The position numbers and the translations under genes are program-made. Below are positions 7,573 to 15,506 of a DNA stretch of 48,979 nucleotides, in pieces. How positions within the stretch are numbered: position 1 is the stretch's first letter; every line of letters begins with the position of its first letter. The notes under the pieces were generated by a model. The model searched no databases. It was not told the DNA's origin and saw only the letters and a list, made by a program, of their open reading frames with translations. This DNA comes from Bacteroidota bacterium (GTDB lineage Bacteria > Bacteroidota > Bacteroidia > Sphingobacteriales > Sphingobacteriaceae): assembly GCA_021794195.1 (NCBI GenBank), contig JAJYRG010000008.1:1-48979 (forward strand), given 5' to 3'.

Positions 7573-8996
7573 TAGGATAGTTCTTCTAACAGTTCAATAA
7601 TTCTATTTTGACTTGTTTTAATTTTCACGATTAACTCATCCTTAGAATATTGGATTTCTTCTTCCTTTTTATTCGGATTTCTGATATCTAAATCCAAACC
7701 TTTCAAGTCTTCTACTTTGATTTTCCAAGCGACTTCATTTTCTTCTCGATTGTGCCACCATTCAATAATTGGTTGAAATTCTTCAAATTGAATTGGTTTT
7801 GTTTTGGAATAGCTTTTTTGTCCTTCGGGCAATTTGTGTTCGTAGTACCAAATTTCTTCGGTTGGACTTCCTTTTTCGAAAAACAATAAGTTGGTACTTA
7901 CAGTAGCAGGGAAAAAAGTGCTTTGAGGTAATCGTATGATGGTATGTAAATTAGTATCTGTCAAAAGTTTTTCACGTATTCTTGCTTTTACGCCATCACC
8001 GGTAATGGAACCGTCAGGCAACACGATCGCACAGCGTCCGTTTGGTTTCAGCAATTGCAGCATGAGTATCACGAACAAGTCGGCAGATTCCTTGCAGCGA
8101 TAAGTAGCAGGAAAGTTGGTTTCCACTCCGTCTGCTATACTCGCTCCAAAAGGTGGATTGGCAAGAATGACATCAACTTGGTCTTTTTTACCAATGCTAT
8201 TGTACTCTTTTTTTAAACTGTCAATGTAGTGGTAATCGGGCACGTCCATTTCATGCAAAATCAAGTTGGTCAAGCCTAAGACATAAGCCACAGGTTTCAA
8301 CTCCCAACCTGTAATGCTGTTTTGCAAAATGTGTTCGTCATCAACTGTTTTTACAAAATTCTCTCGAACATGGTCAATGGCTGCCGTCAAGAAACCACCA
8401 GTTCCAGCGGCAGGGTCAAGTACTTTTTCACCCAATTTAGGATTGGTCATTTGGGTCATTAATTGCGTTACCGCTCTTGGTGTGTAATATTCACCTTTGT
8501 TGCCAGCATCACGCAATTCCTGTAAAATGCTTTCGTAGATATTCCCGAAAATGTGTTTGTCTTCCGAGTTATTGAAGTCAATCTCATTGAGCTTGTTGAT
8601 GACTTTCCGCATTTCATAGCCCGACTTCATGTAGTTGTTTGAGCCTTCAAACACTTCTCGAACAATCGCAGCTCGTTTTGGGTGATTAGGAACATTCAAT
8701 TCTCTTAGAGAAGCGAAAAGACCTTTGTTGCTTTGTGCGTTGCTATCAATAAATTCAAGCAATTCATCACCAGTCATTCCCTCTGGGTCTGATGCCCAAT
8801 TTCTCCATTGAAATTTTTCAGGGATTACCGAAACGTAATTGTCTTTAATGATTTCTAACTCCTGGTCTTTGTCGTCAATTATTTTTAGGAATAGCATCCA
8901 ACCCAATTGCTCCAATCGTTGTGCATCACCAGAGATTCCTCTGTCTTGACGCATGATGTTGCGGATGCTACTTACTACTGCTCCTACGTTTGCCAT
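7572..8996 (-). CDS. hsdM: Type I restriction-modification methylase subunit
   Basis: The 474-residue N6-adenine methyltransferase subunit modifies host DNA at the HsdS-defined site. The N-terminal helical HsdM domain starts SSIRNIMRQDRG and contains EQLGWMLFLKIIDD. The catalytic part has the SAM-binding motif DPAAGTGGF at about 194-202 and the catalytic NPPF at about 280-283, the signature of N6-adenine methylases. The start ATG lies directly beside the hsdR stop, and the stop overlaps hsdS by one base, so the three subunits are translationally coupled. No frameshift or missing motif is seen. Confidence 0.95.
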   Translation of the reverse strand: MANVGAVVSSIRNIMRQDRGISGDAQRLEQLGWMLFLKIIDDKDQELEIIKDNYVSVIPEKFQWRNWASDPEGMTGDELLEFIDSNAQSNKGLFASLRELNVPNHPKRAAIVREVFEGSNNYMKSGYEMRKVINKLNEIDFNNSEDKHIFGNIYESILQELRDAGNKGEYYTPRAVTQLMTQMTNPKLGEKVLDPAAGTGGFLTAAIDHVRENFVKTVDDEHILQNSITGWELKPVAYVLGLTNLILHEMDVPDYHYIDSLKKEYNSIGKKDQVDVILANPPFGASIADGVETNFPATYRCKESADLFVILMLQLLKPNGRCAIVLPDGSITGDGVKARIREKLLTDTNLHTIIRLPQSTFFPATVSTNLLFFEKGSPTEEIWYYEHKLPEGQKSYSKTKPIQFEEFQPIIEWWHNREENEVAWKIKVEDLKGLDLDIRNPNKKEEEIQYSKDELIVKIKTSQNRIIELLEELS

Positions 8997-11369
8997 TTAT
9001 GCCGTTTTGTATAATTCGTTTTCTAATTCTTTTAATGCTTTGATGTATTCAGCCTTGCTTCCGAATGCTTTGATAAGTTCTAAAGGTGTTCCCAATTTGT
9101 TGAGTGGGTCGAGCTTTAATACTTCAGTGCTTTCAATCGTTACCAATCCGTCATCTGAGTATTTGTCTAATAAAGCATTGATAACCGCTTGGGCTTTGTC
9201 ACCATATTTTGTGAAGTAGTTGCGTTTCTTCACATTTTCTGCCCGCTCTTTTCTGGTTAATGGTTTTGCCTCAAAAGCCACGTGACAAATTAAATCGAAA
9301 GGGTCAAAGTCTTTTCCGACTTCTTCTTTGAGAGGTTCAAAGAAAATGCCTTGGTCTTCCAATTCTTCAATGATGGCTTTCTTCTGTTCAGAAGAATTCC
9401 AACGATTCAAGAAATCATCAAGGCTTTTGAATTTTTCTCCAATGCTTTTCTTGGTATAATCCCGTATGCTTTCGGTTATGATTTTACCGTCTGCACCCAA
9501 ATACTGAACACGTTCATTAACCACTTTCACCTGTACGCCATCAACTCGAATTTTCACTCTCGGTTCTTCAACAATATCTCCACCGCCTTCAATTTCTGGA
9601 CATTCAGGAAATTTAATTTCTTCTCCGTCAATAATATCTGTGATTATTTCTTCTGTGGTTTCATCTTCAGTGCCAGTGAGGTCGTCATTTTCGCCCACTT
9701 GCTTAATCATTACGGGATCACCATCAAAGTCAGGGTCAGCAAAATGGTTTGTTACATTTCTGAAATCCATGATAGTGAAATAGGTCTTTCCATATTCCTC
9801 ATTAATTCTAGTTCCTCTACCAATTATCTGTTTGAATTCGGTTGAAGAACCAATATTGCTGTCGAGCACAATTAATTTGCAAGTTTGAGCATCAACTCCA
9901 GTAGTCATCAATTTTGAAGTGGTGGCAATCACAGGGTATTTTTCAGAAGGATTGATAAAGCTGTCTAACTCACGTTTTCCTTCTTCATTGTCGCCTGTAA
10001 TTTGCATAACGTACTTACTGTTTTTGACAACTTCATCCGCATTGGCGTTAGCCAATGCAGTTCGCATGCCTTCGGCATGCTCAATGTCAATACAGAAAAC
10101 TATCGTCTTTGCAAATCGGTCATTTCCTTTTAGAAATTCCGTGATTTTATCTGCAACCAGTTTTCTTCTTTCTTCAACAATGATGTTTCGGTCAAAGTCT
10201 GTGCGGTTGTAAATTCTGTCTTCTACTGGATTTCCGTCTTTGTCCAAATATCCTTTTGGTGGTCGCCAGCCTTCTGCATCAATATCCAAAGTGATTTTAA
10301 CCACTTTGTAAGGGGCAAGGAAACCGTCATCAATTCCTTGTTTCAAAGAATAGGTGTAAATCGGGTCTCCGAAATATTCAATGTTTGAAACTTCTGTAGT
10401 TTCCTTTGGTGTGGCAGTTAAGCCAATATGAGTTGCCTTGTTGAAGTAGGCGAGTATTTCACGCCACTTACTATCTTCTTTTGCACTTCCTCTGTGGCAC
10501 TCGTCAATGATTACAAGGTCGAAAAAGTCAGGGCTAAATTGTTTGTATGCATCTTCTGATTTGCTGTCGGACAAACCCTGATACAAAGCCAAATAAATAT
10601 TGTACGCTGTGTCAATCTGTTTGTGCTTGATGATGGTCATTGCATCTTTGAAATGCCTGAAATCACCTCTTGCGGTTTGGTCAATTAAAGCGGTACGGTC
10701 AGCAAGAAAGAGGATTCTTTTCTTGGCTCCACTTTTCCAAAGTCTATAAATGATTTGAAAAGCAGTATATGTTTTTCCAGTTCCAGTTGCCATGACCAAA
10801 AGAATTCGGTCTTGCTTTTTTGCAACTGCTTCAACTGTTCTATTTATCGCAATCTGCTGGTAATATCTTGGCGATCTGCCAGATTCGTCTTGAAAGTATT
10901 CTTGTGAAGCAATTTTTTCAACATCATTGCTTTCAATGCCTTTGTATTGTTTGTATTTCTCCCAAAGTGTTTCAGGACTTGGGAATTCATCAAGTGAAAG
11001 TTCTTTTTCTATTTGTCCATCAGTTGCGGTTTTATCATGGAAGTAGAAACCGTCTCCATTACTACTGAAAACACAAGGAATATCAAGAGTATTCGCATAT
11101 CCAAGTGCTTGTTGGATTCCACCTTTTACGGAGTGTTTGTTATCTTTCGCTTCAATGATGGCAATTGGTACATTCGGTTTGTAGAAAAGAATGTAGTCAG
11201 CGAATTTTCTTTTTCCTCTTGCGGTCAGTTTTCCTTTCACATAGATACGCCCATCCGTGAAATATATCTCACGTCCGAGCTGAGTCAGTTCGTCCCAACC
11301 TGCATTCAGTATCGCAGGTGTGATAAACTTTGCTTTTATGTCCGATTCTGATAAGTCCTTTTTATTCAT
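8997..11369 (-). CDS. hsdR: Type I restriction endonuclease subunit R
   Basis: The 790-residue motor and nuclease subunit translocates and cuts unmodified DNA. Domains in order: an N-terminal PD-(D/E)xK nuclease (Asp58 in KFADYILF, then IIEAK with Glu73 and Lys75), SF2 helicase Walker A MATGTGKT at 193-200, the DECH box at 289-292, GLTATP, and the late helicase motif IIGRGTRINE. The C-terminal region carries the EcoEI-type R domain and would contact HsdM. It is the first gene of the hsdR-hsdM-hsdS-OLD operon. A TAnnTTTG box and a 13-bp inverted repeat lie 136-201 bp upstream of its ATG. All key motifs are intact, so the system is probably active. Confidence 0.94.
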   Translation of the reverse strand: MNKKDLSESDIKAKFITPAILNAGWDELTQLGREIYFTDGRIYVKGKLTARGKRKFADYILFYKPNVPIAIIEAKDNKHSVKGGIQQALGYANTLDIPCVFSSNGDGFYFHDKTATDGQIEKELSLDEFPSPETLWEKYKQYKGIESNDVEKIASQEYFQDESGRSPRYYQQIAINRTVEAVAKKQDRILLVMATGTGKTYTAFQIIYRLWKSGAKKRILFLADRTALIDQTARGDFRHFKDAMTIIKHKQIDTAYNIYLALYQGLSDSKSEDAYKQFSPDFFDLVIIDECHRGSAKEDSKWREILAYFNKATHIGLTATPKETTEVSNIEYFGDPIYTYSLKQGIDDGFLAPYKVVKITLDIDAEGWRPPKGYLDKDGNPVEDRIYNRTDFDRNIIVEERRKLVADKITEFLKGNDRFAKTIVFCIDIEHAEGMRTALANANADEVVKNSKYVMQITGDNEEGKRELDSFINPSEKYPVIATTSKLMTTGVDAQTCKLIVLDSNIGSSTEFKQIIGRGTRINEEYGKTYFTIMDFRNVTNHFADPDFDGDPVMIKQVGENDDLTGTEDETTEEIITDIIDGEEIKFPECPEIEGGGDIVEEPRVKIRVDGVQVKVVNERVQYLGADGKIITESIRDYTKKSIGEKFKSLDDFLNRWNSSEQKKAIIEELEDQGIFFEPLKEEVGKDFDPFDLICHVAFEAKPLTRKERAENVKKRNYFTKYGDKAQAVINALLDKYSDDGLVTIESTEVLKLDPLNKLGTPLELIKAFGSKAEYIKALKELENELYKTA

Positions 11370-11383
11370 TTAATTCTGTTTCT

Positions 11384-11482
11384 TTTTCTGTCGAGCGTTG
11401 GCAAAAATTCAAGCTCTTTTGGTTTTTTGTTTGGGCTTTGCGTGTCGGCAAAAACCAAATGTACTTGAATGTGCGTTGGCTC
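11384..11482 (-). repeat. Palindromic element F, upstream end of the restriction operon
   Basis: The arm ATTCAAGCTCTTTTGGTTTTTTG (from 11407) pairs with CAAAAACCAAATGTACTTGAAT (11449-11470). GCGTTGG occurs at both edges. The leading TTTTCTGTCGAGCGTTGG matches element E at 4313-4329 apart from one extra base. Elements E and F therefore form imperfect direct repeats around the 7-kb restriction operon. Confidence 0.6.
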
Positions 11483-11504
11483 TTTTAGCATGTTGCCTAA
11501 CTCA

Positions 11505-11570
11505 CAAATATACGGAAGTTTTCTTCTCTAACTTGCGTCAATATCTCTAATCAGGGCATATTGACGCAAG
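11505..11570 (-). promoter_or_regulatory. Candidate hsdR promoter with operator-like inverted repeat
   Basis: On the minus strand TATATTTG (11505-11512) fits the Bacteroidota -7 box TAnnTTTG. No TTG lies at the ideal 19-bp distance. Just upstream is a perfect 13-bp inverted repeat, CTTGCGTCAATAT / ATATTGACGCAAG (11532-11544 and 11558-11570), placed where a repressor would cover the -33 region. Confidence 0.45.
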
Positions 11571-11890
11571 TGGGTTCCGTTTGTTTAAACGAACGTTTAT
11601 TTAATCCTATTATTTATGCTCTTTGAATGTTCTGTTTTTAATCAATTATGGTTAATAAACGTAAGTATAATAGTTTGTTTTGAAGTTTGCAAAATTGTTT
11701 CCTGAAAAAAGTTTGTTTTACTCATAAGACACCGGATAAAGTGTACTTTGATTAGGAAAGATCTAAACATCGCCTTATCTCAATCAGGACCTCATCATCC
11801 TTTTGCTAAATTCTTTCCCCAAAATATGCGGATAGCCTTGTTCGGCTAACAATTGGACGAAGGTTTCTTCTCATTTATATTCGATGAATT
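11571..11890. other. Intergenic stretch between hsdR control region and abiE
   Basis: No intact gene is seen. A near-palindrome CGTTTGTTTAAACGAACG occupies 11578-11595. On the minus strand around 11784-11860 a short frame reads QLLAEQGYPHILGKEFSKRM, which might be a worn remnant of a DUF1016/YhcG-like gene. That is a weak guess. Confidence 0.35.
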
Positions 11891-12877
11891 TCATAAATCA
11901 TTAGTATTAATCGTCCACGACACCTGCTTCAATCGTTTCTGTATCTTTTTCAAAGTATGGACTACCTGTTCTGCATTTGGCAAGTTTCCATAAACAAGTA
12001 GTTTAAAGTTCCCTTTGTAGGTAGTCTGTATTTGTCCCCATACTTTTTCAACTTCTTTAAACAACAAAGCATCCTTAGGATGAAAATTCAACCAGTCATT
12101 ATTATTACGAAAACTATTGACGTCATCTCTCCCCACTTTAATCAACATTTGTTCAAAGGCATTTGATTCAAAGAACTCAAGAAATTCCGGGTTCTTTAAG
12201 AGTTGGTGCAAATCATAAATATGGCGTATTTTATTTCTTAAATCCGCAATTGGGTTTTCTGAATATGAAAAACGAACCAAGCTCATTATTTTTTCACAAA
12301 TTGTTCGTGTGGGTTTTAAAACACGCACATCAAAAGCCGTCATATTATATCTTTCAGCCAATTCCGATTGATTGTTATCCAACATCATTTGGCCAATAAA
12401 AGAAATCACCTGTCTATTTTCAAAGGGTTCAAAACTACCCAGCCATGAGGCTTCAATAATGATGGCTTCACGAACCTGACCGTATTCTCCGCTAAAAACT
12501 TTTGGATATTGATGTGCAGTTTTTCGAATCATTCCTTTTTTATTGGTGATTCCTTCCACTTTTATCTCTGGTAAATCTTCTTCTAAGCTTTTAGATATTT
12601 TCCTAATTTTTCTTTTTAATTGATTATCGGTCTCCTCCTCGTTTTTTAAAACTACTAAATCAATATCCTCGGAAAAACGTTCAATAACGCTAAAACATTT
12701 TGACAAAGCCGTTCCTCCTTTAAACACCACTTCATCTCCTATTTTATCTGCGAAAATATAATGTAAAGCATAAGTCACCCAATAGTCTTTTTCCACATAA
12801 ATCTCAGGAATAACCATTAATTGAGCAGTGGCGGTAACAGCTTCTTTGAAAAGTATTTTATCTTGATGCAGTTTCAT
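11891..12877 (-). CDS. abiEii: AbiEii/AbiGii-type nucleotidyltransferase toxin
   Basis: The 328-residue protein is of the AbiEii family, the toxin of the type IV-like AbiE abortive-infection system. The nucleotidyltransferase motif is FKGGTALSK (52-60) followed by ERFSEDIDLVVL (66-77), giving the GG/S and DxD elements of the DNA polymerase beta fold. Later conserved blocks include LKPTRTICEKIMSLVRFSY. It is expected to transfer nucleotides to a cellular target (tRNA in studied relatives) when infection upsets the balance with its antitoxin. The start overlaps the end of the antitoxin gene by 4 bp (ATGA), the usual coupled order of antitoxin first. The motifs are intact, so function is likely. 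Confidence 0.92.
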   Translation of the reverse strand: MKLHQDKILFKEAVTATAQLMVIPEIYVEKDYWVTYALHYIFADKIGDEVVFKGGTALSKCFSVIERFSEDIDLVVLKNEEETDNQLKRKIRKISKSLEEDLPEIKVEGITNKKGMIRKTAHQYPKVFSGEYGQVREAIIIEASWLGSFEPFENRQVISFIGQMMLDNNQSELAERYNMTAFDVRVLKPTRTICEKIMSLVRFSYSENPIADLRNKIRHIYDLHQLLKNPEFLEFFESNAFEQMLIKVGRDDVNSFRNNNDWLNFHPKDALLFKEVEKVWGQIQTTYKGNFKLLVYGNLPNAEQVVHTLKKIQKRLKQVSWTINTNDL

Positions 12878-13596
12878 TTAATATTCCAATTTTGGGCAGT
12901 TGACAAAAACTTTTCTATTTCATAGCTATAGGTTGACAGCGGATTCAAGCTTTCTTTTAGCGGGTTAAGTTTATCCGTCAGGTTTAAATACTCCAACAAG
13001 GCTCCCAAAAAAGCACGTACACGAGGCGGATATGCCAGCGCGGCCTGAATGAGCAAGCTTATTTCTTTTAGGTTAAGTTCTTTTAATAACTGAACCAATC
13101 TTTGAATACCTGATTCTTTATCCAAATCAGGAATTATATTGAAGTCTTTTAAGGCATCTAAAATCCCTAATAAATAATAGTTCTTATCCGTTACATCTAC
13201 ATAGCTTTTCACGGGACTTGCTTTTAAAGCTCCTCGTGAAATACTGATGCGCTTATCTCTGCTTGCAATTTTTATTTTGTTCGGAACTTGTGTAGTCAAA
13301 CCTAATTGATTGTATAATGAAATTCCGGTAATGTAGGCGATACGTTTGCCGTTTTCAAACAAATAAGGTTTGAGTTGTTCTTCTTCATTAGGCTTCAACT
13401 CTCCAAAAACCGTCTTTTTAGGCTTATAAAATATCCCGGTTGATACGCGTTTAATCAATTCGCGATCAATCATTCTTTCAATTGCTTTAGAAGCGGCAAT
13501 ATAATCTTTAGGAGCTATAGATAATTGCTCATAGGTAAAGGTCTCTCCATCTGCAAACCTTTCAATTTTATTCCGTATTGTCTGTGCTACTCCCAT
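12874..13596 (-). CDS. abiEi: AbiEi-type antitoxin and autorepressor (DUF6088-like)
   Basis: About 240 residues. The N-terminal winged-helix part is built from AQTIRNKIERFADGETFTYEQLS and AASKAIERMIDRELIKRVSTGIFYKP. The block KRIAYITGISLYNQLGLTTQVP, followed by a basic stretch, is typical of AbiEi/DUF6088 antitoxins. Known AbiEi proteins repress their own promoter by binding inverted repeats; exactly such a repeat lies upstream at 13624-13661. I chose the ATG at 13596. The ATG at 13617 would lie inside the predicted promoter (-7 box at 13604-13611), so it cannot be transcribed from there. The message would then have almost no leader. It is translationally coupled to the toxin gene. Confidence 0.88.
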   Translation of the reverse strand: MGVAQTIRNKIERFADGETFTYEQLSIAPKDYIAASKAIERMIDRELIKRVSTGIFYKPKKTVFGELKPNEEEQLKPYLFENGKRIAYITGISLYNQLGLTTQVPNKIKIASRDKRISISRGALKASPVKSYVDVTDKNYYLLGILDALKDFNIIPDLDKESGIQRLVQLLKELNLKEISLLIQAALAYPPRVRAFLGALLEYLNLTDKLNPLKESLNPLSTYSYEIEKFLSTAQNWNIK

Positions 13597-13603
13597 CTCA
13601 ATA

Positions 13604-13661
13604 CAAAAATACACCATTTTATCAATATGTCAAGTAAATGAAGCAGAATACTTGACATATT
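13604..13661 (-). promoter_or_regulatory. abiE promoter and operator
   Basis: On the minus strand TATTTTTG (13604-13611) is preceded by TTG (13631-13633) with a 19-bp spacer, the Bacteroidota TTG-N19-TAnnTTTG promoter. A perfect 13-bp inverted repeat, AATATGTCAAGTA / TACTTGACATATT (13624-13636 and 13649-13661), overlaps the -33 element and is the likely AbiEi operator. Confidence 0.65.
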
Positions 13662-13679
13662 TTTTAGTGATCAGTAATT

Positions 13680-13799
13680 TTACGGATAGGCATCAATAAG
13701 ATATCTCCCTTCTTCCATTAAAGTTTCTGCGTTTTTGACAATGACATTTTTTTTCGGGTAAAGGAGGTAATGATCTACCTCGGAGTAATATTTTGCCAT
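13680..13799 (-). CDS. Possible 39-residue small protein
   Basis: A complete frame starts ATG GCA AAA TAT and ends in TAA, encoding MAKYYSEVDHYLLYPKK and then a short acidic and hydrophobic tail ending DAYP. It begins two bases after the stop of the decayed gene at 13802-14070, as a second gene of a former operon would. I recognise no family, and there is no clear ribosome-binding site. It may be a remnant rather than a gene. Confidence 0.3.
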   Translation of the reverse strand: MAKYYSEVDHYLLYPKKNVIVKNAETLMEEGRYLIDAYP

Positions 13800-13801
13800 A
13801 A

Positions 13802-14070
13802 TTATATTTTTTCAGCCCCCTTATTTTTGAGAACATAATGTGCTCCCCGACCTTTGCCACGGTTCTCAATTAAACCCGCTTCAAGCAACTCCTTTAAAGT
13901 CTGGTAAGTTTTTGTATTTCCTGCATTTATGAGTATTGAAGCATCCTTGCGGGATATTTTCTGATTATCCAATATACACAGTAATACTTACTGTTGTTCA
14001 ATAGATAATTGTTCATAATCGTCCGCAATCGGTCATAATCGGCCGTAATCGGTCGCAGTCATCCGCAGAA
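13802..14070 (-). pseudogene. Remnant of an ATP-binding/winged-helix protein (C-terminal end)
   Basis: On the minus strand the frame ending at 13802 reads DNQKISRKDASILINAG, then KTYQTLKELLEAGLIENRGK and GRGAHYVLKNKGAEKI. This is a winged-helix C-terminus like that of the AlbA_2/RecG-like ATP-binding proteins common in Bacteroidota. An in-frame stop at 13988-13990 separates it from an upstream stretch reading YEQLSIEQQ, after which the frame is lost. Upstream, 14011-14070 consists of six degenerate 10-bp units of the form GGTCATAATC, which in intact relatives encode an Arg-Leu-Arg-Pro-type repeat. The rest of the gene was probably lost, perhaps when the IS3 element inserted beyond 14192. Confidence 0.6.
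14011..14070. repeat. Six degenerate 10-bp tandem units
   Basis: Successive units are GTTCATAATC, GTCCGCAATC, GGTCATAATC, GGCCGTAATC, GGTCGCAGTC and ATCCGCAGAA. They lie inside the remnant of the winged-helix gene. Confidence 0.7.
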
Positions 14071-14238
14071 TCGGGCTTTTTACTTTCCGTTTCTTTTTCC
14101 TCTTTGTAATTTGTTCGCAAAAATGTGGCATCAATTCTACTAGCTAATGAAAAAGAAATACAATTCAGGCTTTTGTCCAAAAGCCACACTTGTGAGCTGG
14201 TCTCTAAAAACTAGACAACAAAACTAGAATTATTAAAT

Positions 14239-14532
14239 TTGTTGTTATATGAAAAAAGTAGAAGAAAATTCAGTTCAAATTTTAAGACTAAAGTAGTTTT
14301 AGAAGCCTTAAAGGAACGTTTAAGCATGAGCGAACTAGCACAAAAGTATCAACTGCATCCCAACCAAACCACCACTTGGAAGAAAGAGTTTTTATCTAAA
14401 GCATCCAGCGTATTTGAGTCGCCGGACCACAGTCGAGAGAAACAGTTGGAGACTGAGAAAGAGGCTATATTCAAGGAGTTGGGTGAGGTACAATGTGAAT
14501 ACAATTGGTTAAAAAAAAAGTTGAATCTATGA
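14239..14532 (+). CDS. IS3-family transposase OrfA (helix-turn-helix subunit), start damaged
   Basis: The frame encodes the HTH part of an IS3 transposase: RRKFSSNFKTKVVLEALKE, then LSMSELAQKYQLHPNQTTTW, then a leucine-zipper-like tail ending WLKKKLNL. In frame it can begin only at a TTG (14239). A better ATG at 14250 is out of frame by one base: seven As after it, instead of the six present, would give Met-Lys-Lys-Ser-Arg-Arg-Lys. A single-base deletion in that A run is the likely reason. Near its end the run TTAAAAAAAAAG is the kind of slippery site used for -1 frameshifting into OrfB. Confidence 0.7.
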   Translation: MLLYEKSRRKFSSNFKTKVVLEALKERLSMSELAQKYQLHPNQTTTWKKEFLSKASSVFESPDHSREKQLETEKEAIFKELGEVQCEYNWLKKKLNL

Positions 14533-15368
14533 GTTTCTTGGAAAAAAGAACGATGATAGAATAGGATTCAAAATAATTTTCGATTGTAAAGCAATGTGAC
14601 ATTTTACAGATAAACCGTTCAAGTTTGTACTACCGTCCCATTGGAGCGAGCGATTATAACTTGCAATTGATGAGAGAGATGGACGAATTGCACTTGAAAG
14701 ATCCTACCTTAGGAACCAGAAGAATGACCAAGTTTTTGGTTAAGAAGGGTTATAAAATAAGCCGTAATAAAACAAGGCGGCTGATGCGGCTAATGCGCAT
14801 ATCGGCCGTATATTGTGTGCCCAGAACTACGGTTTCAGATCCGACCAGATATAAATATCCTTATCTGCTAAAAGGACTGGATATCACACGTCCCAACCAA
14901 GTATGGATGATTGACATAAGTTATATTCCTATGGCAAAAGGATTTATGTATTTTTTCGGGATATTGGACGTGTATAGCCGCAAGCTGTTGGGCTGGAGTT
15001 TGTCCAAAAGTATGGAAGCCTCATGGGTTTGCAGTTGTATATCCGATACGATCAGCAGGTTTGGAAAGCCGGAAATCATCAATTCAGACCAGGGCAGTCA
15101 GTTTATCTCAGAGCAGTACATTGCGCTAATAAAGAGCTATCAAACGATTCATATCAGTATGGATGGCAAAGGAAGAGCGATAGGCAATGTGTTTATTGAA
15201 CGATTTTTTCGAACACTTAAATACGATAAATTGTATCTTTGTCCGGCAGGCGATGGTTTGGAGTTGTATACTCATTGCAAGGAGTTTATCACCTACTACA
15301 ATCAAGAAAGAATGCACTCTTCGATAGAGGATTATACACCGAATCAATATTATCATAAGGTAGCTTGA
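14529..15368 (+). pseudogene. IS3-family transposase OrfB with two premature stops
   Basis: The frame starts ATG AGT TTC TTG as usual for OrfB but is broken by TAG at 14562 and TAA at 14574. The part after the stops is continuous from about 14577: IVKQCDILQINRSSLYYRP leads into the HTH_21 region, then the DDE catalytic core. The core has WMIDISYIP (first Asp), INSDQGSQF (second Asp) and NVFIERFFRTLKYDKLYL (Glu), and ends NQERMHSSIEDYTPNQYY. The catalytic residues are kept, so the stops look recent. An N-terminally shortened product from 14625 is unlikely to be active. Confidence 0.8.
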
Positions 15369-15506
15369 AATGAGAAGTTATTTCCAAAAATTTTTTTTGA
15401 GCTTTGAAGGGCTCAAAAAATTTTCAGAATAACTTCCTCTGTAATAAGAAAACAAAAAAATCTGTCTAGACAAAAGGGACCATCTCACTTGATCCTTCAT
15501 CCTTCT

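Larger units (their letters stand above)
14193..15487 (+). mobile_element. IS3-family insertion sequence, apparently inactive
   Basis: The ends are imperfect inverted repeats. The left end begins TGAGCTGGTCTCT with CTAGACA 7 bp on; the right end, inverted, begins TGAGATGGTCCCT with CTAGACA at the same distance. The flanks carry a 4-bp target duplication CTTG (14189-14192 and 15488-15491). It encodes OrfA and OrfB. The intact duplication means it arrived by transposition and has not since been rearranged. It sits 19 bp past the relaxase stop. OrfB has two in-frame stops, so the copy should not transpose by itself. Confidence 0.85.

Noticed and set aside
9351..9845. Long plus-strand frame opposite hsdR
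   Set aside because: Antisense to well-conserved hsdR sequence; composition is that of a shadow frame.
1938..11482. Classical integron with IntI
   Set aside because: The only tyrosine recombinase here is the island integrase, which is of the Bacteroidota type, and no attI or cassette promoter is evident. Only the cassette-like layout is kept as a finding.
14011..14070. CRISPR-like array
   Set aside because: The 10-bp units are contiguous with no spacers and lie inside a decayed coding region.
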